From assembly GCA_032821775.1 (NCBI GenBank), contig JAVLRN010000013.1, positions 558,001 through 622,000 of the forward strand: a stretch of DNA of 64,000 bases. Reading direction: 5' to 3'. Position 1 is the stretch's first letter. Each line of letters starts with the position of its first letter. Positions 53,779 through 64,000 of this stretch are shown here, piece after piece. The position numbers were made by a program, and so were the translations under genes. The notes under the pieces are model-generated. The model did no database searches. It had not been told where the DNA came from and was given only the letters and a program-made list of their open reading frames with translations. This DNA comes from Sanguinoderma infundibulare (taxonomy: Eukaryota > Basidiomycota > Agaricomycetes > Polyporales > Polyporaceae).

Positions 53779-56700
53779 TACTATGCTGGAATTGTGTGCC
53801 CAGAAGTCCTTGCAATCTTTCAGTGACTCTTGCACCAGCTTGACGAGGAACGTAAGCATCTCGTTCGTCGCCGCCTTGGCCATTGTGCGAATGACCTGAA
53901 CAAGCGAGTCTGACGCAACGCTGTTTGCGAAATCGTAAGGGAGACAGGGAAGAGTGGTAAGTTTAGCGAGGCGCTCAAGACCGTCAGGATCTGCAACGAG
54001 ATCACGGCAGTGGGGAACATGTTGGAAGAAGCCCTCCAGGAACTACAATGAAGATGTTAGTGATTTGTAAGCAGGGTCGAAGTATTGCCATACCTTGCCA
54101 AAGACGTCGATGTAGGAGATAATGTTGTTATCATGCGAACATCTCCAGAAGTCGTCCCTGTGATTCGACTGCTCTCCAGAAGCCTGAGGGTCGGCGCATA
54201 ATGCAGCTGGCTCCGGAGTTGCTGGGTCGACATCCATAGCCACATTCTCATCCGTGCTCTCAGCGGCCACAGGCGTCAGGGCAGGGTTCTGCGGCTGCAA
54301 GCAGTACCAGTGCTTGATGTCGTCCGGGACAGTGTAGTTCATGCCAAGCTCCTCGATATGCGCCATGGTCATCTTGATCGCAGAGAAGACCTTTTCCTTC
54401 AGTGTCGGATGATGCCAGATGAGCTCTTCGATGGAGGTGCCGATGAGAACTGCGTTCTCCTTCTCTTGTAGAATGCGCTGGTGGTCCTCAGACGTGAAGA
54501 TGGAGAACAGGCTCGGGATGGTGTTCAGACGCGTGGTCAGTTGATCTTGACCAGCTTGGTTGAGACACAATGCGCCGAGGGCGTTCGGCACAGACTGAAT
54601 GACTTCGATGATAGGCTCGAGACCCTTCTCAATGATGCTGTAGAACATCTCGGGAAGGCCCGCCTCCTGAATGACTGACAAGCATGTGGGCTCGTTGTGC
54701 ACGAAGATGGCCATGATGTTGACGGCTGCACATACATCGCATTAGCAAGCCTAGACTTACATTTGCTAAATGATGCATACTGAGAGCGAGCGCACTAGGT
54801 CCGAAGATGGTGCGATGCTGCATAATCTTCTTCGCGGACTTCAGCAACAACGAATCAAGCAATCCCCAAAGGCTCTCCGACGTTCCTGACAACTGCATCA
54901 TACAATGAATGGAACACAGGGTGTGCTTGAGCACAGCGGTGCGAGCAACCGAGAGCTTGCCTACAAACAGTGTGAATTACGGCACGACTGATAAATCAAG
55001 AGAGCACAGACTGTACAGAGCAACAGCGTCATTTGGAGCGCTGTCATTTCCGCACTCCTCGGTGTCGAGGCTGACTTCGTTCTGAATCGAAGACATTATT
55101 CAAGCAGGTAACATGAGAAGGAGAGGGAAATACTGACCTCGATCCGATCAACGAGAATCTCGACGCCACGGGCATTGCAGAAAAGCGTGAACGTGTTAGT
55201 ATAGCCATACAAAACGTTGTCAAGGAGCTGCATAGTCTTCGAGACAAGATATAGGTGGTTCGCTAGCCGGTTCTCAATCGCCGAAATCAGCACCGGGATC
55301 AAGCCCGCGCCCACAATCATATTGCCTCCGGTAGAGTGCGTAGCAAGGAAGGTAATGAAAGAGAAGAGTGCCTCCACAAATGCTTGTGGCACAGTAGAGG
55401 TTGCTTGAGCGACATCCGAGACGGTCTTGCGGAGCAGAGCCATGAGGATGCCATGGTTGACGCTAGCGTTCACAGCAGTGAGAACATCTTGGATCTTGGA
55501 CCTATACCGAGACATAGCATCAAGCGCAGCAACAGCCGCGGTCTGCACTTGGATATCGACGCCGCGGTCGAGCTGGAGAAGCTCCGCAATATGCGTGATG
55601 AGGTCAGGTTCGTATAAGAACAGGGACGACTGTGCCTGTGAGTCCGAGTGTGTGTGACCAAAGATCGCCGTGGCGAGCAGGCGAACTACCACGAGTTTTT
55701 CGTGATCACCGGCGTACGCGTTAGTCAACACCTGCGCGCCCCGAATACGCATCAGGAGCTCGAACTTTTCACCGTCCGGCACGTTGTATGCTTCGATCGT
55801 GTCGGCGAGAATGTCCATCGCCGGCTTGCTCTCGATCGTCTTGCTGTCGATGTGAATGGTGACCGCGCCTGACGACGTCGACGCGCTCGCGGACGTTGTG
55901 GCCCCGGCCGACATAGAGGGTTTGCGAGGTGTCGGCGTCGAACCAAAGACATCACCTTCTGTCGTCCCCTCCTTCTTCTTGTCCTTCAATTTCGCACTTG
56001 ATGACGACGCTTGGCGATAGAACACGAAATTCACCTCCCGCGCCTCCGTCGGGAGTGCTTCCACCTGTGTTCGACCCTTCTCTGTCGCCAAATCAACGAG
56101 GTTGATATCGTACTCGCGAAGGTTGGGCCACCGTTTGGCGAGTGAGGTGAGACGGGGTGTCGAAATGCTCAGCGCATGTGAAATCACGGGCTGCGAGGAG
56201 TATTGCTGTGTGGGACGGAGTAGGAGGTTGAGTGCGAGGATGATGACATCTAGATCGGACGAGAACATCAGACTGTTCAAGCGCTGTTCGCAAAATTGTG
56301 ATTAGCGTCCAATTCGAGTCAACGTTAGGGTGCATCAACAGGCCTCGGAGGAAGTCTATCAAGCACAGGATTGCGCTCTGCTTCACCGCAGAATACACAC
56401 ACCTCCACCCCGCAAAAACGGACATCCTTGCTCCGAGTGCAGCAAGAGATCACCAATGAGCGCACCGACAATGCACCTGATGAGAGATAGGGACGTACAT
56501 CATAGCAGTTGAATGTCTTCCTGTTCGTCGAATTCTCCAATAGGAGCCGCTCAAATCACAGGATTTCACACATGGTCTTTTCGTGAGCAGCATGAAGATG
56601 TTCACCTGGAGGCAGTCGATGTCGTAGTCGCAGACGGCCTCCTCAAGGATGGCATCGAACTTGTTGAGGACCTTAATCCACATGTTCAGATCTGACCGGG

Positions 56701-56840
56701 GCCATTTTCAGGAGTCGACCTGGGCGAGGACGCCGTGCGCGTCGTCATCGGGGGTGTCCAAGAGTTTGCTAACGAGCTCTGCAACCTGGGGCAGCTGTTG
56801 TGAGACTGGGTCCGTCAGTCTGCCTCGGGTGCATGCGCCG
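53779..56840 (-). pseudogene. TOM1: TOM1/HUWE1-type E3 ligase, N-terminal DUF908/DUF913 (5' piece)
   Basis: Starts near LPQVAELVSKLLDTPDDD (about 56790), then KWPRSDLNMWIKVLNKFDAI, LLLENSTNRKTFNCYD, FSSDLDVIILALNLLLRPTQ, HALSISTPRLTSLAKRWPNL, GHTHSDSQAQSSLFLYEPDL, VGAGLIPVLISAIENRLANH, AIFVHNEPTCLSVIQEAGLP and CLPYDFANSVASDSLVQVIR. These follow TOM1 from its N-terminus. Two TGA codons replace expected residues: Trp before KWPRSDL (56708-56710) and Arg in CEILRFERL (56556-56558). There is also a frameshift between them, and no ATG in the right place. The gene could not make a full protein even without the insertion. Confidence 0.85.
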
Positions 56841-57325
56841 AGAAAATGGATGTACCGGAGCGACTGCTCGCTTTGAATTGTGTAGAATCCACATCCTACA
56901 CGACAGAGATGTCGCAGATCGGCTTCAGGGTGTTTTCTCCGCCCTTCAGACGGTGTTTCCGCGAGGCGATAAGAATGTTAGAGAGTAATGTGAGAACATG
57001 GCGGGCATCCGCACTGCAAGAACCGGCATGGGTGTTTGGTGTGGGAACGGCCCGGGCCAGAGCTGACATTGTCAATGCATATTGTCAGCAGTCGAGTACA
57101 GTACTACATGTGAGTTATTGGAGGTATGTACGAGCTGGTCAGCAAAACGGTAAGTACGCGCTACACTATCTGAGTTTTTGGAGGTTTTTAGCGATACAGT
57201 ACGTGCGATACAATGTGGGTTACTACTAGTATTGGAGGTATCATATATGAGCCATTTCGTTGTCCTGCTAATGGAGCCATTAGCGCAATTCGGAGCATTC
57301 GAACTAATCCACACTCGAAGCTATT

Positions 57326-57860
57326 TGTTACATCTCAATACTTGTATCCTTATACAGGTATTAACACGTTTCTAGACTAAGCTTAGGCTTATCGAAGTAA
57401 AGCTTAGAGTGACTTTATAGTCAGGCAGACTATAGAGATGGGTTGATATACAACTGGTGTATAAAACAGGAGACTAAAAACTGGGGGGTCGCTACTGAGG
57501 CGTCGCCCCTTATATACATGTCTGAATGCTGCGCTCTGCACAGCTTGATAGACTACGGACTGTGGACTACAGACTGTGGACTACAGACTGTGGACTACGG
57601 GCTGCGGACTACGGACTGTGGACTATGGAACGAGTCATAATGAGTCATAACTGCGGACTGCGGAGAAGGGTTATAAGAGGTACTAGATATGTCCGAAGGA
57701 GATGTAAGTATAGAAAACACGCAGACACAAGGGTACTGTGTCCGCGCAGTCACATGAAAGCTATGGTTGCACGGACACATAAGTGTTGTGTCTGCGCAGT
57801 TGTCCGCGAATATAAGTATGTGAAAGAAAAAGATAGTCCCCCTAGAACTGTGTCGTAACA
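57326..57860 (-). repeat. 3' LTR of a chromodomain Gypsy element
   Basis: The minus strand starts TGTTACGACACAG and ends GATGTAACA, so the termini are inverted (TGTTAC / GTAACA). It follows a purine-rich tract (GGGAGAGGGAGCTGA, 57861-57875). A TATATAAGG promoter box lies near 57509-57517 on the minus strand. It contains a short tandem array of a 13-14 bp unit. The second LTR of the element is not in the window. Confidence 0.8.
57552..57628 (+). repeat. 13-14 bp minisatellite in the LTR
   Basis: The unit GACTGTGGACTAC and variants (GGACTACGG, GGGCTGCGG) repeats about six times. It sits between the LTR promoter box and its 5' part. Variation in copy number would change LTR length. Confidence 0.85.
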
Positions 57861-59410
57861 TCAGCTCCCTCTCCCGTCAAGGTCATCTTGACCTTGAGTT
57901 CTTCCGCGTCAGGGAACAGGCCTTCCATCCCGACAGGGATAGTGAGTGTGACTGAGGCCTGTCGGACCGCAGGGGCTACTCCTGTCCAGAGCCCTGTCCC
58001 ATAGCTCACGACGTAGACGTCAATCGCAAAGTGGTAGAAGACATCGAGAGGGATCTCGCGCCTAATGCTGGCCCAAACGGGCAACTGTTCATCTGCTTCT
58101 CCTACAGCCTGCAAGTAGGGGATGTTGTGCTCAACGATCCCATCAACCATCTTCAACGCGGGTAGGTCAAGGAACTTGGCAATGGCATCCTCAATGTGAA
58201 GAACGCCCCTCCACAGCTTTGGCTCATCAATGTCTGGCATGGCCAGTCAGAGATGGTCCCGGGTGAGACTGCGGGAGCATTCAACCAGGAAGTCGTCCTC
58301 GTGGACTAGGACGAAGTTGGTTGGGCTGGCGATGTATATGAGCCTAAAGGGGGATGGAGCTGTCCCTAGGTGTGGTACTGGTGGTGGAGTAGGTGAAGGA
58401 GGTGGAGTTGGGGGAGTGGGAACCACCTCAATGAACGGCTGTTCCAACATGTCATCGATGGAGGAAAGGGAGAGGGTCTCGAGCTCCGGGAGGTCTTCAT
58501 CGTCGTCATCGACTTGATACCCTGTGGAGGTAGGGCTCGCATAGTCAGGGTATACAAGGTCATAGTCGTTGCTGGGCTCAGTGGTGGTTGATGACGCTAT
58601 CGCCGTGTCGGCCAGCAACGTCAGAGCATTGAATGGATTGACGTATATGATGGAGGGTATAGTCACGGGCGACGCTGGTGAGGGTATGTTCTCCTTGTCC
58701 AAGTCGTTTGTTGACTCTTCGTCCCATGGGGTCCAGCTAGGGGTTCCCCAAGGTGAAGGGGACAATGGAGGGTTCTCCATTGACATGTCCTCTGTCTGTT
58801 CCCATGCCGCAGCGCTGGGGCCTTCGTGGAACTGGATGGGGTAGTCATTGACTCTGGATGGTCCAGGGTTTGTCTGATAACGAGAAGTGTAAACATGCTG
58901 TGTCCAGGTAGGGAGGAGATCTGACAGCGCGCGGGCCATCTGACTCGTGGCGAGGTGCTCCATGAGCCAGTTAGCTGTATTGATGATGCTGCCATGCGCG
59001 GCGGTTGCCAGGCGCTGAGCTCACTCCTTCTCCGAAGCTGGACCTCCAGACTTGCAGACATATGAAGCAAGCTCCATATAGATTGGTGCGAGCTCCGTCA
59101 GAGCTCGATAAACACCAATATGTAGTCTGGCATGCCATATGTTATGGGTATGAGCGCGCACCTGGTCATGGAGGTCTGAGTGTGCAAGGACCCATCCAAC
59201 CCTGTCAGAGAGGGTCCTGTCTGGGGCGATTGATGCGAGGGGTCGTGGAAGGTGGTCGTAGTTGATGATTGGTCGATCCTGGATGAACTTGGGTGGAATG
59301 GGAACTACTGCCTTCTGCATGCTACACAGTGTGTTGTACCCTAGGCCACTTCGGCTGATGGGTCCTTGGTTGCGGTGAGAGTTGGTCTTGTTCTTCGAGG
59401 TGCGAGGCAT
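57842..59410 (-). pseudogene. Extra 522-codon ORF of the Gypsy element
   Basis: A single frame from ATG (59410) to TAG (57842-57844), broken only by two TGA codons (59021 and 58247). It starts MPRTSKNKTNSHRNQGPI and has a helical first part (RVGWVLAHSDLHDQVRAHTH). A long Pro/Ser/Asp-rich centre with PTPPTPPPSPTPPPVP follows, then a C-terminal domain (EHNIPYLQAVGEADEQLPVW). The stop overlaps the start of the LTR, so this is the last gene of the element. A TATA-like ATATAAAG lies about 95 bp upstream of the ATG. No Gag, protease or envelope feature is recognised; the role is unknown. Confidence 0.55.
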
Positions 59411-60057
59411 GGTGAGTTTGTGAAGGATAGACTATGGGTGACAGTGTGAAGGGTCGAGTGATGGAGGGGATGACAGATTGTGTCTTTGTTTCTCCTCTCT
59501 TTATATGGTTCATGAGGTCAAGGTGGAGCTTCTTTTTGGTAAACCAGATTGGTCGAAAACATGGGGAAAGGTTATGGCAAGTTATCCTCCTCCTGACTTA
59601 GGCAGAACCAAGGGGAAAGGCTATGGAAAGTTTATCCTCATTCCGACTTAGGCAATTTTGAGGGGAAAGGCTATGGCAACCCTATGCTGATTGGTGACGG
59701 TGTTTAGTCACTACTGTGGTTCTCATCCGTACATTGTTGTATGAACATTTTTGGTTGTGAAAAAAATGGTAAAAGAAAAAAAGAAATGGAATCCCGTTGT
59801 GTCTGTATGTTACTACTATTATCTCCTCCTCCTGTTTAAGGTCATCTCGACCTTTCTAGGTTTGTTGATTACGGGAAAATGAACGCCCGTTGGGGCCACC
59901 AACACGTGCCCTGATCGGTACAGTTCACGTGCTAGTTAGTGGTCAAGGTTCATCGAAGCTTGTGCAGCTTGTTGTTGATCTTACCGTGTTTGCATTTGCG
60001 TAGTTTGCGCAAAAGGTGTTGTGGAATGTCGATGCGTCTGGGGTCGGCACTGTTTTC
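59411..60057. other. Non-coding spacer with a polypurine-like tract
   Basis: Contains ATGACCTTAAACAGGAGGAGGAGATAAT (minus strand, about 59860-59833), resembling the purine tract at 57861-57890 in both position of purines and the preceding AAGGTC.AGATGACCTT. It may be a remnant of another element's 3' end or the regulatory region of the 522-codon ORF. No gene is seen. Confidence 0.35.
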
Positions 60058-60414
60058 CTAGAGGCGTCGCAACTGGCAGCGCTCACAGTCACATCCATCG
60101 TCCTTGATCCATTCAGCATACAGGTCTTTGAGCTCAGAGTATTGAGGATCTGTCATAAAATGGAAGTAGGCGAGAGGGTACTTGTTCTGGATATGTTGCA
60201 TGATTTTGATAACGACATGTGCCGGTTCGTGTTGCCAGATGTGACTGAACGCTTGACTGTTGTGGAAAGGATTGGAGCTGAAATGGAACCAAGCGCTGTG
60301 GTGGCACTCGCATCCGGTGATGGTGAGGATGTGCGGCGGTGGTGGGATGATAGCCTGGATGGTTCCGGATGCAAGGGCTTCAAAGGTCGCTGGTGAGATG
60401 ATGTGCTGGGCCAT
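60058..60414 (-). CDS. Unknown 118-aa ORF after the chromodomain
   Basis: An uninterrupted frame of 118 codons (MAQHIISPATFEALASGTIQ ...) with a Cys/His-containing start (GCECHH), a central aromatic stretch (AYFHFMTDPQYSELKDLYAE) and a C-terminal CDCERC group. It begins about 35 bp after the end of the integrase-chromodomain frame, on the same strand. The Cys pairs may bind metal. No family is recognised. It could be an accessory protein of the retroelement. Confidence 0.5.
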   Translation of the reverse strand: MAQHIISPATFEALASGTIQAIIPPPPHILTITGCECHHSAWFHFSSNPFHNSQAFSHIWQHEPAHVVIKIMQHIQNKYPLAYFHFMTDPQYSELKDLYAEWIKDDGCDCERCQLRRL

Positions 60415-60448
60415 TGCTGATGTGTGGGATGTGGGTGTTTATCGGAGG

Positions 60449-61220
60449 TGGTGTTGTTTCTTGTAAGCATTGAGAATTTTGGGAGCATTCTTAAGATGTG
60501 TTTCTGGTTCCCACGAATCTTCGAATGATTCCCACCCCTTCCACGCTACGAGGTACTCTATCCTTTTGTGGTTCTTTCCTTTCACGCGATGTTTGAGAAT
60601 TGCTTCGACCTCGTGTTCATCTTCTCCTTCTATTATCTCCGGTGGAGGCTTTAAATAGCTGAGTCCATGTTCCTTTGTGGTTCGATATGGAGTTAGAAGT
60701 CCCGCATGGAAGACAGGGTGAATGTGCTTCTATGACTTGGGAATGTTGAGTTTAAATGCCACCGGATTGATGACTTCTATGATGGTAAAGGGTCCGTGTC
60801 ATTTGGGAGCTATCTTTCGGTATGGGTAAGGTAGTTTGAGATTGGTAGCTTCGAGAAGCACCTTATCTCCTTTCTTAAATTGTATTGGTTTTCCTGAGAA
60901 TCGTCGGGCCATTGCTATGGCCGCCTGTTCGTGTGCAGCTATAGTGTTTTCTCGATTTTTACTTAGTTCTTTGAGATGTTCCTCTGTGCTAGGGTGTTTT
61001 AGGGTCGTTCGGACCGTTCCTACGATCTGGGGCTGGTATCCATATAGGAGTTCAAACAGCAATTTTCCTGTAACTGAATGGACTCGTTGGTTGTGTGCGA
61101 ACTCGAAAGCCAGCAACTGGTCTGCCCAGCTTTCTGGATTGTTCGTACAGTATATCCGAAGAGCCAGATTGATCTCTTGATTTACTCGCTCTGTTTGATC
61201 CACCTGATCATCATGGTGTT
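60449..61220 (-). pseudogene. Gypsy integrase C-terminus with chromodomain
   Basis: From the truncated left side at 61220 the frame reads QTERVNQEINLALRIYC, WADQLLAFEFAHNQRVHS, FELLYGYQPQ, KKGDKVLLEATNLK, then HPVFHAGLLTPYRTTKEHG. A chromodomain follows: EYLVAWKGWESFEDSWEPE and LKNAPKILNAYKKQ. The chromodomain directs integration to histone-marked chromatin in chromoviruses. TGA and TAG stops stand where Trp is usual (PKW-GPF near 60797 and PKSW-HIHPVFH near 60734). The catalytic core and all upstream Pol are missing; the cut at 61220 is sharp. Confidence 0.85.
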
Positions 61221-62288
61221 CTCACATAATTAGGCTGGCATGACTTGTATCACATGGTAGCCTAATAAGCCCAAAACACGCTAAACCCCAGCACTACCAG
61301 TATTAGTACCAATACACCCCTCCAGTATACTATTTAAGGTAAGTATCAGCGTCCCCGCTATCAAGTCGTTATCTGGGTTACTGATAATGCCGCCATCATT
61401 GATTACAGATAATGCCGGGCGTTGAATACGAGGTTCCCGTGCATCCCGCCGGCGCCACCGCTCCCTCCCACGTTCACCGCTGCTGGACTAGTCGTGCTCG
61501 CTGTCTCAGACAGTGAGCACGACTATCTTCACCAGTTCCCGCCCGTTTCATTCCGTTCTTTCACTAATTGTACTTAACTATGTCCCTAGATCACGTTTAT
61601 CAACATTTTAAGCCACTACAGTCCCCTCTGCCCTTCCTGGCGGCACCTTGAGAGTTCTCGACCACAGTCAGTGCCAACCGCGGGTGTTGAGTATCACACA
61701 CCTTCAGCAAACTCACTTCTCGCATCGAGGCCCACGCCTGTGGGTTCCCGCCTTCCCACCGCCGCCGCCGCTCCCTCCCACGTCCGCTGCTGCTGGACTA
61801 GTCGTGCTCGCCGTCCGCCTCTCTCTTACCTGTGCTCCCGGCTTGGCTGGTGCCAGGGTGTGCATGACCAGAACGCAGCGCGCATGATGGATGCGGTGTG
61901 TTGTGTGCTCACAAGTTACACTCTCACATGTGGCCACGCGACACATGTAGGCATCTTGGCACCCGACACAAGCGCGCTGTACTCAATGGGCTGCACCCTT
62001 GTCCTATTAGATAGTGCAAGCCCAGACACATCTCCATCAGAACATTGCCAAGGGACCGACGTGATGTGATTGATCTAGAGTCCGCAGTGCAAATAACAAC
62101 GTAATAGCCCACAGAAACAGTTTTGAACTGTACGTAGAAGCGCGAACTACATGATTATGGGACTAAGATGCTGATGAGAGGTGGGATGAGAAAAAATGAT
62201 GGGAGAATGCATGGAAAAAATGATGGGGGGGACGGAAAAAATGATGGGGGGGACGGAAAAAATGATGGGGGAATGGGTCCGATGGTAC
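61221..62288. other. Non-coding region with local repeats
   Basis: Contains a near-perfect hairpin at 61487-61524 (TAGTCGTGCTCGCTGTCT / AGACAGTGAGCACGACTA). A repeated block (CGCTCCCTCCCACGT ... GCTGCTGGACTAGTCGTGCTCG) occurs at 61455-61500 and 61765-61810. Between 62190 and 62275 a ~20-bp unit GGACGGAAAAAATGATGGGG is repeated three to four times. No gene is supported. Confidence 0.6.
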
Positions 62289-63989
62289 CTACGTGCTCGT
62301 GCGCTTGCGCTTAGTTCCGGCCCTGGAACGAGATGCAGATGACGAAGGGCCGGTTGCCGGAAACCCAGCAGATGAAGAGGCAGCACCTGCTAAAGATGTG
62401 GGAGTTGACGATGATGCGGTGGGGGCTGATGACGATGCGGTGGGAGCTGACAACGACGCGGTGAGGGCTGACAACGACGCGGTGGGGGCTGATGAAGGGG
62501 TAGAAGCCGACGAGGACGTGGGGCAAGGTTTAGCTGTCCGAGGCTTTCGAGTCTTCTTGGCAATGGCCATCGAGCGACCATCGGGGCTGGTGACGATGTC
62601 GACGGCGATGAAGGTTCCGCCACAGCGGTCGCGCTTGTGGGACTGCACATCTATCGAGGTCGAGGTCCCAGACGGCAGGTCCACAGGTGCTGGCGACGTT
62701 GCAGGGGCCACCTCCACTGAAGAATGGCCAGACGCTTCCGCAGGGTGAGAGACGTTGAGGGTGTTGGACTCGGCGGAAGGTGTGGTGGATGCCTCGACGC
62801 TGCTGGTAGCACGCTTGCACTTCCAGGCTTCCCACTCCTCATCCGACAAGGAGCGGAAATGGGCGTGGCCGCTCTTGAACGCGCGAATGAGGGTCTCGAG
62901 CTCAGGTGCAGAGCAGATTTCTCCAGGGGGGCAAAACTTTGGCAATGGCCAGGCGTCGAGAATGACACCAATGCGCGCGGTGACGTGCACGTCGAAGTTC
63001 TTGTACGACATGCGGCTGGGATCACCGCGTCTCAACGCGGCACCTGAACACTGTGGCATGAGTCATTGGAGGTGGGGGAAGGTACGAAGAACTCACGGAG
63101 ACACGACAAGATCAACCGCGCAGCCTCTTTCTTCAGGTTCAAGATGTTTTGAATGTAGTTGAACGCAACACCTATGTCAACACGTCATCAATGCGAAATG
63201 TGATGTCAAAGTAAACTGCAGCGCACCTTGAACACCAGAAATGCAGTACCCCTCCATCTTCTCTGCAAGGTCTTCGCCAGTGTTGCCAGTCGCCATGACA
63301 ATGAAGTCCGCGATGTGGTCGCTGGACCTGAAGAGGCACGGAAGCATGAAGTCAGTGGTGGAGGGGCAAACATTGACCATGAAGGTCTCCACGCCAGTGC
63401 GGATGTAGAGATCCCCAAGCTGCGGCGACAGATGGTTCAGGTGGCACACAAGGGGGAGGACAAAAGGGCGACGTACCAAGGTGTCGACGGCGGCCAGTGT
63501 GGCCCGAGCATCATGGAACACTTTGATGGGGAACGTATGCGAACCGTGCGTGTTGTTGTCTGTCCGCTCCGCCAGCTCGCGCAGCCGCTCCTCTGTTGCC
63601 TCCATCTGCTCCTCCTTGGACATTGAGTGCCACGCCACCGCAATCTCCCTGGTCACGTTTCCGTCCGAGACTCCCAACCGCTCAACGCCCTCTGACAGGG
63701 CTGCCAAATCATAAGCCAACGTTGAGGAAAACAAACAAACAAACGCACCTGCATTGCGCTTCTCAACCTCCAGGCTGAAGAACGCATTCCATCGGCTATG
63801 CTTCCAGGAGCCAGCCTTGAGACGGGTCTGGTGCATAATGAGACGGTAGTAGTGGAGAGTTGTGTGGCGCCCAAGATGCTCGTGCATGGCCTCAGCCTGA
63901 TCCCACATCACGCGCCTCGCTTCGTCAAGCGCCACCTTCTCGTTTTCACGACGCTGCGCTTTAAGCCGGTTAATACTATACCTCTCCAT
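62289..63989 (-). CDS. HMG-box-like domain protein, intact gene
   Basis: Three exons (63989-63227, 63171-63097, 63043-62289) joined by GT-AG introns of 55 and 53 bp give one open frame of 530 codons plus stop. The N-terminal part has an HMG-box-like stretch (RWNAFFSLEVEKRNAG ... REIAVAWHSMSKEEQMEAT). Then follow FPIKVFHDARATLAAVDTLV and a later conserved block (YKNFDVHVTARIGVILDAWP, FRSLSDEEWEAWK). The C-terminus is Ser/Pro/Ala/Thr-rich and ends in a basic GTKRKRTST tail, possibly a nuclear signal. This resembles a large Agaricomycete family of unknown role, probably DNA-binding. The ATG at 63989 is 12 bp from the window edge, so a start further upstream cannot be excluded. Confidence 0.72.
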
Positions 63990-64000
63990 TTCAGTTAGCT

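Overview
The window reads as nuclear DNA of a filamentous basidiomycete, most likely an Agaricomycete. The basis is short GT-AG introns of about 50-70 bp in the intact genes, a Plavaka-type transposase, a chromodomain Ty3/Gypsy integrase, an HMG-box-like gene family and a Mug113/T5orf172-type gene. The lineage call is from family knowledge and is not sequence-matched. This is a transposon-dense region with few intact genes. Only two gene models look structurally intact: a T5orf172/GIY-YIG gene (24845-25593) and an HMG-box-like gene at the right edge (62289-63989).

Layout. 271-6231 is a solo copia-family LTR (5-bp target duplication CACAC) into which a Ty3/Gypsy element inserted and then lost its 3' part. 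6277-8760 is a decayed unknown gene split by a palindromic hAT-like MITE. 9230-16863 holds three direct copies of a ~950-bp repeat with fragments of unknown genes, another solo LTR (duplication GTCAG) and a second MITE. 16864-23128 is a nearly complete Ty1/Copia element on the minus strand. Its far LTR was split by a ~970-bp inversion that can be undone on paper by two independent lines of evidence. 23129-24450 is the tail of a small LTR element. 25626-39036 is a ~13.4-kb block bracketed by ~1.7-2 kb imperfect inverted repeats. It contains broken copies of GOLPH3/Vps74, an F-box-like gene, a GMC oxidoreductase fused to a PP6/Sit4-type phosphatase, a flavin amine oxidase, an MA3-domain (eIF4G-like) gene and a palindromic TTA-flanked MITE.

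39900-48050 contains a damaged RPN7 (26S proteasome lid) gene, an unknown tail-anchored protein, a Plavaka transposase and a CENP-B-type HTH fragment. 48183-56840 is the N-terminal part of a TOM1/HUWE1 E3 ligase gene interrupted by a 4.5-kb non-coding transposon-like element (49300-53778) with CACT ends, a subterminal GGCCGG motif array and an internal 170-bp satellite. 57326-61220 is the 3' half of a chromodomain Gypsy element with two extra ORFs between integrase and LTR.

A shared theme is decay by transitions. The copia polyprotein, the gypsy polyprotein and the 522-codon ORF of the chromovirus each stay in a single reading frame, and all 11 internal stops are TGA. That is what CGA-to-TGA (CpG deamination) would produce. 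The housekeeping-gene relics carry similar CGA-to-TGA, TGG-to-TGA/TAG and Arg-to-His/Cys changes.
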